Source: Actinacidiphila oryziradicis (lineage in GTDB: Bacteria; Actinomycetota; Actinomycetes; Streptomycetales; Streptomycetaceae). From it: a DNA stretch of 61,390 bases. Shown here one piece after another: positions 1 to 9,000 of the stretch. The DNA is taken from contig NZ_SUMC01000048.1 in assembly GCF_005047355.1 (NCBI RefSeq), positions 1 to 61,390 on the forward strand, in the 5' to 3' direction. The position numbers and the translations under genes are program-made. Below the pieces are notes generated by a model. The model worked only from the letters and a program-made list of their open reading frames with translations. It did no database searches and was not told where the DNA came from. Within the stretch, counting starts at the first letter, position 1. Each line of letters opens with the position of its first letter.

Positions 1-174
1 CCGCGCCGACCAGTGGCACGGGAGGCCGTCCGGCGGCGCGATATCGTCTTCACTCGGCAGGTGTCCTTCTGGGGAGAGCGATCAGGCGTAGAGAACCTCG
101 ATCATCTCAAACCAGCAGAAGCACCTGTCGTCGTATCAGCCGCCGAACCTCGCCACTACCTGCGGATTCGGGTC
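1..174 (-). mobile_element. Left-end insertion sequence terminus (partial)
   Basis: This is the reverse complement of 61209-61382 with only two mismatches (at 120 and 155). The inner edge at 157-174 is the 18-base motif TACCTGCGGATTCGGGTC, which in the other orientation is also found at 10201 and 61209, as expected for the terminal inverted repeat of an IS. The element runs off the left end. A GTG at 51-53 on the minus strand, about 10 bases after an AGAAGGA ribosome site, probably starts its transposase, of which only some 17 codons are present; the family cannot be named from that. Confidence 0.8.
157..174 (-). repeat. 18-bp terminal repeat, copy 1
   Basis: The motif GACCCGAATCCGCAGGTA (minus strand) marks the inner edge of the left IS. 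Copies 2 and 3 are at 10201-10218 and 61209-61226 on the plus strand. In all three the sequence beyond the motif on the outer side is unrelated. Confidence 0.7.
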
Positions 175-602
175 AGAACACCTGCCTGGACACCAGCACG
201 ACCGACCCCAGTCACTACTTCCTCGACACATACGGCCACCCGTGTAACGGTTCCACAGCCCAGGCCTTCGCCTTCCACGCGATGCCCAACGGGCCAGCCG
301 GAACCTACGAGGTCACCAGCCAGGCCACCGGCCAATGCGTCGTCCCGTGTCGCAGCGCCCTCCGGCAAACGGCCTGCAGCGGATCAGTGCCTCCCGACTC
401 CGTCAACGACGAGTGGACGCTCCAGCCAGTGGGCACAACCGGCAACCAGTACCGGTTCGTCCTCACCTATACGCTCGGCAATCCCACGCCCGCGTGCATA
501 CAGGTGAACCCGCAACCGAACGGATATCCTGGCCCCCTATTCAATCTGGCGTACTGCAGCTCCAGCACCGCACAGATCCTCACACTCAGCACCACGCCGT
601 AG
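175..602 (+). pseudogene. C-terminal fragment of a secreted lectin-like protein cut by the IS
   Basis: The reading frame is open right from the IS edge, with no start codon until an internal ATG at 282, and ends at a TAG-type stop at 600-602. The protein, about 142 residues, is rich in Cys, Thr, Ser, Asn and Gly and has spaced motifs (NTCLDT near its beginning, GQCV, DEWTLQPV and ACIQV further on) that recall ricin-type beta-trefoil lectin repeats of secreted actinobacterial proteins. The assignment to that fold is an inference from pattern only. The missing N-terminus, including any signal peptide, would lie on the other side of the IS, outside the window. It is almost certainly not expressed as a functional protein. 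Confidence 0.5.
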
Positions 603-638
603 CGTCCGTCTTCCCTCGGCGCCACACCGACGCGGGTA

Positions 639-2825
639 CGTTCAACCGCGGCGACCGGAGGCACCCACCCCGGCCACCCGTCGGCGGCTGTCCTCCGGCG
701 CTTGTGGGACGCGCGGGGGGTGATCGGGCACGCGCTGGCGCTGGAGCGCAAGGAGCTGGCTACCTGGTTGAGGCTGCTGGAGGCGCTGTTCGCTCCGGGG
801 TGGGCGCACCGGGACGGTTCGGTCACCCCGGCCGGGTTGTTGGGTGCGCGGACGGGGCGGGCTGCGTCGACTGATCGGCTGGCGCTGCTGCTGCTGGTGC
901 TGGAGGCGACGGAGACCGGGCGGGTGCGGCTGTGCGGCGGCACGGTGGACAAGCAGCGGGGGCGGGCGGCGGTGACGCTGGCGCGGCTGCTGGGCTGTGC
1001 GGCGGCGGCGGCGGGCGGGGAGCGGGTGCTGGAGCGGCTGGAGGACGGCGGCCTGGTGGAGCGTCCGCGCCGGGAGACCGGCTCCGGGCTGCGCCACCGG
1101 GGCCGGCTGGTGGTGCCGGCGGTCGTCGCCGCGCACCGCCGGGACACGGTTTCGGCAGTCCCGGAGCGCCGTGCTGTGTCCCCTTCTGCTGGTTTTTCAG
1201 ACCCCGACGGTACGGCCAGGCCTGGTGAGACTCCGGACCCGGGTGAAAACCCGCAGGTCAAGGCCGTGCCGGAGGCTGCCGGGCCCGGTGTTGAAGATCC
1301 CGACGCTACGGCAGCCCTTCACACTGACCACCCTTGTGTGGTTACTGAGGTTGCTGATGGTGCTGGTGATTTTGGGTTTTTCGGCGAAGCCGGTCGGGGG
1401 TCCTGCCGTCAGCCGGAGCGCGCGGGCGCGTGCGAGGACCGGGTTGCCGGTGGCGAAGGTACGCCGCGGCTGACTGTCGTGGACAGCGAGGGCGGCCCGC
1501 TTCGCGGGGAACAGCCGGAATCCCCCGCCACCCACGACCAGGATCACGACGACCGGGGCCAGGAGCGCGACCAGGAGCAGCAGCCGGACGCCGCCGTGCG
1601 GCTGCCCGCCCAGGTCGGTGCAGGTCACAGCGGCCAGCGACAGGGGAGAGTGCCCCGGCGTCCTGGTGATCTTCAGGTCGTGCTCGCTGCGGTCGCCGGA
1701 CTGTGGGCGCGGCTGGAGCACGGCGGCGCCCGTCATGTGGTCATTGAGGCGGCACGCGCTCAGCTCGCTGCGGTGGCCGGTCTCGCAGGTCCTGCCGTTG
1801 CCGAAGCGGTGCTGGCGGACCGGCTGACCCGCCGCCTGCGCGAGCAGGGCGGACCGGCGGCGGTGAGCGATCCGGTGGGCTGGCTGGTCGGCAAGGGCCT
1901 GCCGCGCCGCGCCGTCTGCTCGGACGTGCGCTGCGACGACGGGTTGCGGCTGGACACTGGCGGCAGTTGCGAGACCTGCGATTTCCGGCTGGCCGACCGG
2001 CGCGCGGTGCGGGGCCGCGAAGGTTGATGCCGAGCTGCCCGGGGCCACCGAGGCGGAGCGGCGGGCGGCGTACGAGGCGCGGCTTCGGCACCGGACCGGC
2101 GTCGATGCCGAGAAGGCGCAGATCCGGCGGGAGCAGCGCGAGGCGGAGCGCGCCGCCCGCCAGGCCGCAGGCGTGCAGGCCCGCGCCGAGCCGAGGCGCA
2201 GGCCCGGCAGGCGGTCCCGTGCGCGGACTGCGGCGCGCCCAGGTCGGCGGGTCTGTGCGAGGCGTGCAGCAACCGGCATACGGCGGAGAAGCTGATCGAG
2301 GAGACAGCGCTGATGACGGCCGCCGCGTGGGCCAACATCTCCGACCGCGCGGACGTCGACGCGGTGGCCGAGGATGCCGAGGCCGGGATCCGGGCTGACG
2401 TGGACCGGGCCCTGGACGGTGCCCGGGCGCAGGGCGCCACCGGCGACACCCTGGCGTTGCTGGCCCGCATCACGGTGGAGACCGCCGCTGCCGAGTACCG
2501 CGGCTCCGCCTTGGCGCTGCTGGCCCGCAGCCCGGAGGCCGACACCGAGGCGAAGCTCGCGAACGAGAAGATGCGCAGCTGGCACCGGTTCGTCACCCGC
2601 GCCGCCGCGAAGGAGGCAGCCGGGCAGGCCCGGGCGCGCGTCGCCGGGCACCTGCTGGCCACCCGCACCGCCGCGCTGCTCACCGCCCGCCCGGCTGCCG
2701 GGACGCCGCCGGTCGACGACGGCGAGTTGGACCCGTACGCGGCAGGGGCGGCTCAGGTGCGTGCCGCGATGCGCACCCGGGTGCAGCGGACCGGCCCTCT
2801 CGGCGGGATGGCTGCGCGGTCATGA
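639..2825 (+). pseudogene. Frameshifted helix-turn-helix/zinc-ribbon-like protein of unknown function
   Basis: A continuous coding signal spans this stretch but in three frames. The first part (start uncertain, ATG-like start at 702, stop 2025-2027) reads through an N-terminal winged-helix-like region with motif RLEDGGLVERPRRE, a long polar linker, and a Cys-rich segment (CSDVRCDD, then CETC). It stops abruptly after RGRE, whereas the sensible continuation (VDAELPGATEAERRAAYEARL) is in another frame from about 2020. That frame itself breaks near 2195 and resumes in a third with CADCG and CEAC pairs, ending in the tail 2313-2825 (170 aa) rich in Ala and Glu. At least two indels are needed. Similar long Ala/Arg-rich proteins with CxxC pairs are common hypothetical genes in streptomycete accessory DNA; I do not know a function. 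A long minus-strand frame over it is a shadow. Confidence 0.55.
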
Positions 2826-3046
2826 TCTGGTGGGGCAGCAGCTGCACGACCACAGCCGAAGGTCTGCCCTGTCGACTCCATCGGACTCGACTACTAGATT
2901 CGAAACTTGAGGTTAGAAGAACGGCCAGAAACCCTGGCAATCCCGATCAACGGCCGCCGGTACTGGCGGGATAGAGGCATCGTTAGGCAGCACACCGTGC
3001 CCGTCCTGGGTGACGGCGTGAAGGCGTGCATGGCAGGAAGAGACCG
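2826..3046. other. Intergenic, no gene seen
   Basis: The composition falls around 2880-2930, including an AT-rich run before an AGAAGAACGG stretch. No convincing promoter, RNA or ORF is visible. It separates the decayed gene from the DUF5131 gene and must hold the latter's promoter. Confidence 0.4.
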
Positions 3047-3793
3047 GTGAGCGACCGCAGCGCCATCGAGTGGACCGAGGCGACCTGGAACCCCACCACC
3101 GGGTGCGACCGCGTCTCGGCCGGCTGCGACAACTGCTACGCCCTCGCCCTGGCCAAACGGCTCAAGGCGATGGGAGCGGCGAAGTACCAGAACGACGGCG
3201 ATCCCCGCACCTCCGGGCCGGGCTTCGATGTCACCTTGCACCCGGATGCCCTGGACATCCCCTACGGCTGGAAGAGCCCGCGGGTGGTGTTCGTGAACTC
3301 CATGTCCGACCTCTTCCACGCCCGCGTGCCACTCGGCTTGGTCCGGCAGGTTTTCGAGGTCATGGCTGACACTCCGCAGCACACCTACCAGGTCCTTACC
3401 AAGCGGGCCCGCCGCTTGCGTCAGCTCGCGCCGAAACTGGACTGGCCGCCGAATGTATGGATGGGTGTGTCCGTGGAGTCGCAGGCGGAACTGCCGCGCG
3501 TGGACGACCTGCGGCAGGTTCCTGCCGCTGTGCGATTCTTGTCCTGCGAGCCGCTTCTCGGCCCGCTGCCCGGGCTGAACCTGGAGAGCATCCACTGGGT
3601 CATCGCCGGCGGCGAGTCCGGCCCACGCCACCGCCCGCTGGACGCGGCCTGGGTCACCGGGATCCGCGACCGCTGCCAGGACGCCAACGTCGCCTTCTTC
3701 TTCAAGCAGTGGGGCGGCCGCACCCCGAAGGCTGGCGGCCGCACGCTGGACGGCCGCACCTGGGACCAGATGCCGCTGCCCACGGCCGCCTGA
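3047..3793 (+). CDS. DUF5131 (phage Gp37/Gp68) family, three-Cys-motif protein
   Basis: The 248-residue product begins VSDRSAIEWTEATWNPTTGC and has the family's signature Cys cluster at residues 20, 27 and 30 (C-x6-C-x2-C, ending GCDNCYA), which suggests a metal or Fe-S site of radical-SAM type. Later conserved blocks are VNSMSDLFH, QVLTKR, GVSVE, FLSCEPLLG, IAGGESG and FFFKQWGG. The GTG at 3047 is chosen because AGGAAGAG lies about five bases upstream; an in-frame GTG at 3026 lacks a ribosome site. The family is common in phages and accessory regions and has no established reaction. Its usual partner, TcmP, is encoded tail-to-tail just downstream at 3847-4501 but is truncated, so the pair is probably no longer functional here. 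Confidence 0.88.
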   Translation: MSDRSAIEWTEATWNPTTGCDRVSAGCDNCYALALAKRLKAMGAAKYQNDGDPRTSGPGFDVTLHPDALDIPYGWKSPRVVFVNSMSDLFHARVPLGLVRQVFEVMADTPQHTYQVLTKRARRLRQLAPKLDWPPNVWMGVSVESQAELPRVDDLRQVPAAVRFLSCEPLLGPLPGLNLESIHWVIAGGESGPRHRPLDAAWVTGIRDRCQDANVAFFFKQWGGRTPKAGGRTLDGRTWDQMPLPTAA

Positions 3794-3815
3794 ACGGCCG
3801 TATCCCGTGAACATA

Positions 3816-3837
3816 GCCGGGCAGTCAGCTGCCCGGC
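3816..3837. terminator. Hairpin between convergent genes
   Basis: A perfect 9-bp stem (GCCGGGCAG / CTGCCCGGC) with a TCAG loop lies between the two converging genes and probably serves both as a terminator. Confidence 0.65.
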
Positions 3838-3846
3838 CACACGGAG

Positions 3847-4501
3847 TCAGGCGGCGAGATCCTTGGGACGGACGGTGATCTCACGAATCTTCCTCACGCC
3901 CACACCGTCGCTGGGCGTCTTGCCCTGATCGTGCAGAAGCCGTACCGCCTTGCGCACCACCGGCTCGGTCACCTGCCCGTAGAAGTCTCCGAAGACCTCC
4001 AGCGTGTGGTCGACCAGCTTGATGGGCCGCCGGGTGAGCAGCAGCAGCTTCTCCAGGTTGTCCGCGATCTTTGACAGTGCCCTGTTTTCGACCTCCTGCG
4101 GGTCCGGGCGCGCCATCGACGCCATCGAGAACAGCGCCAGGTCGTCGCTTTCCTCGCGCGACTGGAGCGTTTTCCACCACTCGTCCCGCGCCCGGGCGAC
4201 CGTGTCACCGAACACCCACAGGCCGTACTGGCTCCGGGTCGCGAACACCAGCCGGTAGACGGCACGTTTGCGCGGCGAGTGCGACACGGGCACCGACTGT
4301 ACGAGCATGCCCATACGCCGGGCCAGACGTCGGGCGTACTCGGAAGCCACCGCCTCGATGGCGTCCTCCGCAGCGCCGTCCTTGTCGGCTGCGGCCGACG
4401 CGTCGGCGAAATACTCACGCCACCACGTCCCGCCGCACACATCGTCGAAGCGCTGCAGCGACTTCTCGTTACCCTTCGGCGAGCGGATGTGGCCTGCGGG
4501 T
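3847..4501 (-). pseudogene. tcmP: tcmP, three-Cys-motif partner protein, 5'-truncated by an IS
   Basis: The frame from about 4496 down to 3847 reads RSPKGNEKSLQRFDD then WWREYFADAS, VYRLVFATRSQYGLWVFGD and a C-terminal winged-helix-like segment; these are the C-terminal blocks of TcmP, the partner family found next to DUF5131 proteins. A full TcmP is roughly 350-400 residues, and here only about 215 remain. Upstream, at about 4502, the frame hits a stop and the sequence becomes the 3' end of an IS transposase, whose reading frame runs on into tcmP in a different phase. The IS has therefore removed the N-terminal half. The product's activity is unknown; neighbours and loss of the start make expression unlikely. 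Confidence 0.75.
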
Positions 4502-4524
4502 GCCGATTATTGCGTCCGCGCAGC

Positions 4525-5626
4525 TCAGGCGGCATGTGCGTACTCGTGCAGGGTGCCGCCGAGTAGGTCGCGTCGATGGACCTCGAGTCGGTCGAGTCGG
4601 TCTGGTTCGGTGATCGGTTCGGGAACCGGCCGCAGGGGTGCCGCGCTGTGCAGGGTGCGGTGAGGCCGGTGCTGGTTGTAGAACGACTCGAACTCGCCGA
4701 GCGTGTGGAGCAGGTGGGGCAGGTTCCAGATCAGGGTACGGTCGAGGAGTTCGTGTCTGCAGGTCTGCACCCAGCGTTCCATGATCGAATTCATGCGGGG
4801 GAACGCGCACACCGGTAGTGACGATCTCGATACCCTCGCCCTCGAAGACTGCATCGAACGCCCGGGTGAACTTGCTGTCGCGGTCCCTGATCAGGTACCT
4901 GACTGTGGCGCCGGCGTCCTGGAGGTCCATGACCACGTTCCGGGCGGCCTGGGTGACCCAGTCCGCGGTGGGGTGGGTGGTAGCGCCGAGAATGCGGATG
5001 CGGCGGCTGGCGTGCTCGATGACGGCGAAGACATAAAGAGTCGCGCCGTTCAGGGTGGTGACGGTAAAGAAGTCACAGGCCAGGATCGCGTGGGCCTGGC
5101 CGCGCAGGAACGCGGCCCAGGTCTGACGGTCGCGTTCGGGCGCCGGCTCGATTCCGTGCTGCTTCAGGATCTCCCAGACCGTGGAGGGTGCGACCTTGAT
5201 GCCGAGGGCAGCGAGTTCGCCGTGGATGCGCCGATAACCCCAGGAACTGTTCTCGCGTGCCAAGCGAAGGACGAGAGCCTGGATGCTGCGCCGGGTCGGC
5301 GGTCTGCCCGGCCGCTTCTTGCGACCAGACGCCTCGGCGTGGCGACGGCGCACGAGGTCACGGTGCCACCTCAGGATCGTCTCCGGGGAGACGATCAGGT
5401 GCAGCTGCCGCAGCTTGGGCCTCGGGAGCCGATGGAGGAGCGCGGCAAGGAACGCACGGTCCGCCGGCGTGACGCGCGGCCTGTCAATCTGCCGCTGCAA
5501 GACGGCCAACTGGTGGCGCAGCGTCAATATCTCGATGTCCTTGTCCACATCACTCGCCGGCAGCAGCCGTATGAAGGCGAACACACCCGACACGGCGAGG
5601 TAGGACAGTCGCAGCAGCACGATCAA
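4525..5626 (-). pseudogene. IS transposase with DDE integrase core, one-base frameshift
   Basis: Reading from 5626, the protein has an N-terminal helix-turn-helix part (LRHQLAVLQRQ), a second DNA-binding segment (PGRPPTRRSIQALVLRLARENSSWGYRRIHGEL) and an rve-type integrase core with catalytic Asp in ACDFFTV and in RDRDSKFT. The third acidic residue lies in MNSIMERW, which is read in another frame that ends at 4525 (LGGTLHEYAHAA). The switch coincides with a run of five G at 4797-4801; one G fewer restores a single protein of about 367 residues. The insertion interrupted tcmP. No clear terminal repeats could be fixed, so the element borders (about 4502 and 5640) are approximate. It is an IS3/IS481-like integrase-core family member. 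Confidence 0.8.
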
Positions 5627-5832
5627 TCAGCCTGACACGCTGGCCCGGCGATCACCGGCCGTTCGCGAGAACCTGCACGTCACAGGCCATGGATGGGGTT
5701 TTCGGCACCCGCAAGGTCAGCGCAGGCGCGGAACTTTTGGAACCGTACACCCCGCCCGGCGGACACCTGTGCGCGGACACACGCGACCGCGGACCTGCTC
5801 GTCGGTCAGGTCGCGGATCGCAGGCAGCGGCA

Positions 5833-5856
5833 GCGGAGGCCTGCGTCGGCCTCCGC
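5833..5856. terminator. Hairpin
   Basis: A perfect 9-bp inverted repeat (GCGGAGGCC / GGCCTCCGC) with a six-base loop. It lies beside a second hairpin at 5868-5892, so the pair resembles a double terminator. Confidence 0.45.
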
Positions 5857-5867
5857 TCACGCACAAG

Positions 5868-5892
5868 CCCGGTGAGCAGATCGCTCACCGGG
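5868..5892. terminator. Hairpin
   Basis: A perfect 10-bp stem (CCCGGTGAGC / GCTCACCGGG) with loop AGATC. It lies just beyond the 3' end of the tRNA fragment (minus strand) and may be the terminator that originally followed that tRNA. Confidence 0.55.
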
Positions 5893-5920
5893 CTGTCCAG
5901 GCCCTGACCCGGGCCCGGGC

Positions 5921-5963
5921 TGGAACCCCCTGTCGGATTCGAACCGACGACCTTCGCTTTACG
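5921..5963 (-). tRNA. 3' half of a tRNA (Thr-like), probable attachment-site remnant
   Basis: On the minus strand the 43 bases contain the 3' side of an anticodon arm (CGTAAAGCG), a variable region, a perfect T arm (GTCGG TTCGAAT CCGAC), an acceptor strand AGGGGGTT and an encoded CCA. The anticodon-loop remnant CGTAA and the rest resemble streptomycete tRNA-Thr genes. The D arm and 5' acceptor strand are missing: the sequence at 5964-6000 does not pair. A tRNA 3' half standing alone is the usual trace of site-specific integration by an integrative element. No second copy of these bases was noticed in the window. Confidence 0.65.
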
Positions 5964-6072
5964 CGCCGACCCGGGGCTTCGGTTGTCGTGTGTAACGTCC
6001 GCGCCTTGCGTGCAGTGGCGCCTTGCGTGCAGTGAGGGTGACTACCCGGTCACCCAGCTCCTTTCCTGGGGT

Positions 6073-9000
6073 TCAGTTCGTCTTGGACTTCGGTGGGGCG
6101 ACATGCATCGTCACCTTCGCCGCCGGGAGCGGGTACGGGGTGGTGCTGTCGAACACGAGCTGAGCGCTGTAGTCGCCCGGCTTGGTGATCTGCGCGACCC
6201 GCGCGTCGAGGGTGACCGTGATGGTGGCGCGCTCACCGGGCCGCAGGGTGAGCCGCTGGGTGCTCTCATTCAGCCAGGGGGCGTCGTCGGTGTACTCCGG
6301 GAGGTTCTCCACGGCCGTGGTGGGGCTGCTTCCGCTGGTCGCACCGCCGACCTTGTAGAAGTCGAGGGCTCCGCCGCCCCGGTACGTCGCGGTGCCGGCG
6401 TTCGGGAGGGTGCTCCAGGTGCCGCTCTTCGGGTCGTAGGCGAAGCCCTGGTTGGTGATGGTGTCCCCGGTCACCCCGCTGGAGATCATCAGGAGGCCGT
6501 TGGCCGCGGCGTACGCCGAAGCAGCCAGCGGGATCGGCATGTCGGGCAGCTGGGACCAATAGTTGGTGGCTGGGTCGTAGACGTAGGCGTCCTGGACGAA
6601 TCCGCTTTGGGTGAAACCGCCTGCGCAGTAGACCTTGCCGTCGATGCCGCCGCAGGAGGTATAAGAGATGGGCTCCGGGTACGGGGCGATCTGGTTCCAG
6701 CTGTTGGTGGCCGGGTCATAGACACTGGTGTCAGTGGTGCCGCAGCTTGAGGACGCGTCGCAGCCGCCGATCTGGTAGAGCTTGCCGCCAGCCACGGCGC
6801 TGCCGGCTGCCGCGTACGGCTTGGGGTCGGAAGCACCCGTGGTCCAGGTGTTGGTGGCGATGTCGTAGATCTCCAGCTTGGCGTCGATCGGGCCGTCGGT
6901 GCTCCAACCGCCGACGGCGTAGAGCTTGCCGTCGATGATGCCGTGGCCGGGGGCCTCCCGTTCGTCCGCGGCGCCGGCCAGCTGGGTCCAGGTGCCCGCG
7001 GCCGGATCCAGGACGTAGAGAGTGCTGTACATCGGGCCGTTGGCTCCGGCGACGCCGAAGGACGAGTAGACCTTCCCATCGTAGCCGTCCGCCGCGTTGT
7101 CCATCACGGCGTCGGGCAGGGCGGGTGCGCTCTGCCAGGGGGCTGCCGAGGGGACGTCCGAAGGCACAGGAGACGGCTTGGCCGCCGGCGTGCCGGTCTT
7201 CGCGTTCGCCCCCAGGAACCCCATCGGGTAGTCACCCGTGATCCGCTGGAGAGGAGCGCCCTTGGCCGTGCTGGGCTGCGACCCCAGGCCGTAGGCCTGT
7301 TCGCCGATCTGGAGCGTGGCGGTCGCGGTGCCGGTGTTCTTGACCGTCAGCTTCCTGGTGGCGTGCTTGCCCCAGCCGACCGAGGCGTCGAGCGAGCCCG
7401 GGGTCACCTGCAGCTGCCCGGCCTTGAGCCGGTAGGAGGCCGGGACGGTGTCGTCGGCGGGCACCTGCACCGTGTCGGACTGGGTGGTGTAGTTGTGCTT
7501 GGAGGCGTCGAGGACGTGCTTACCCGCTCCGGGGACGAACAGGGAGTAGAAGCCGTCCGCGGTGTTCGGGTCCTCCGGGGTGGGGACCGTTTCCGCCTGC
7601 ACCGAGGGGTCGCTCTTGTCGGCGACGGTCGCGTCGACCGCCCCCTGGCCGGTGTTGACGTCCGTCACCGTGCCGACGGCCATGCCGCCTGGCGTGGGCG
7701 GGTAGTCGCGCTGCCCGACGAAGACGTTGTCGATTCCCCAGTACCAGCTCCACAGAGCCGTGTAGCGGAAGCGCAGCTGCACGGCCGGCTTGCCGGCGAA
7801 GTCGGTGAGCGGGATCTCGACCTTGTCCGGTCCGGCGGAGTAGCCAGCGTTCACGTCCGGTGTCCAGACGCTCGTCCAGGTGGCGCCGCCGTCGTCGGTG
7901 GCCTCCACCTCGAACGTCTGCCTGTACGGGTTGAGCGTGTACATGGTGTCGAAGGCGAGTTCCGGGTCGGTCTTCCCGGTGAAGTCGTACACCGGGCTGA
8001 TCAGCTGGGTGTCCGTGTGCCCGGTTGTTCCGGCCAGGCGGCTGTCGACGCTGGCGAACGCTCCGCTGCCGCCCGTGTGGTTGCCGTGGCTGCCGGGGTC
8101 GTCGAACTGCCAGCCGTTGGTGAGGCCCGCGGCGTTGACGACGCTCCAGCCCTGCGGCGCGGAGCTGGTGGAGTCGAACGTCTGGGTGTCGCCGGAGAGG
8201 TGGAGGGCGTAGCCGGGGGCGGTGGCCTGCCAGGGGTCGGCGGTCGGGGCGGCGTCCGCGGTCACCGGGGCCTGGCCGACGTGGACGGTCTTGGTGGCCT
8301 CCTTGTAACCGGGCGAGAAGGCGTCGAAGCGGAGCGTGTAGTCGGAGCTCTGAGGGACAGTCACCTTGTAGGCACCGGTGACCGGGTCGCTCCACACGGG
8401 ATTGCTGTCGCCGTCGATGGTGATCTTCGAGTAGAGCGGCCACTTGTGCCCGGAGCCGTCGGTCACCTTGCCCGAGAGGGTCTCACTGGGAAGCTGCGCG
8501 AGAGCGAAGTCCTTGGTGAAGGTGGTGCCTTCGGTGACGGTCACGGTCGCGGTGCCGCTCGCGTAGCCGAACGCGGTGACGGTGAGGTCGTCGCTGCCGG
8601 CCGGGAGTCCGAACTCGTAGCTTCCCTGGGCGTTCGTGTGCGTGACGCTGGTCCCGTCGCTGACCGTGGCGCCGGCGATCGGCTTGCCGGTGGCCTGGTC
8701 GGTGACGGTGCCGGACAGCTCACCGTGCGGACCGGTACGGAACGCCTGCAGACCGTTCGGGGTGCCCAGACCGGTCGGGCCGTCGTAACCGGTACCGGCC
8801 TTGCACTCGTAGAGGATGGTGCAGCTGCCGTTGCTGCCGCTGGTGACGTCGTTGAGCCCGTTCCCGGCCTCATAAGGGTAGGAGTTGGGGTACGTGCCCG
8901 GCGCGGGGGTGCCCGCGTCGGCGTACACACCGGCGATGATCGGGGACGCGGCACTGGTGCCGCCGTAGGCGGTCCAGCCGCTGTGGCCGTAGGTCTGGTA

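Larger units (their letters stand above)
5627..6072. other. Intergenic between IS remnant and S53 peptidase gene
   Basis: Apart from the two hairpins and the tRNA fragment, I see no gene. Short frames here such as the one reading PCRIRTDDLRF are antisense to the tRNA piece and are not genes. The end at 6040-6072 follows the stop of the peptidase gene. Confidence 0.5.

Noticed and set aside
1197..2651. 484-codon minus-strand frame
   Set aside because: Opposite strand of the frameshifted zinc-ribbon gene, whose CxxC motifs and continuity favour the plus strand.
5769..6035. Plus-strand frame with PCRIRTDDLRFT
   Set aside because: This peptide is the well-known false translation of a tRNA 3' end; it is antisense to the tRNA fragment.
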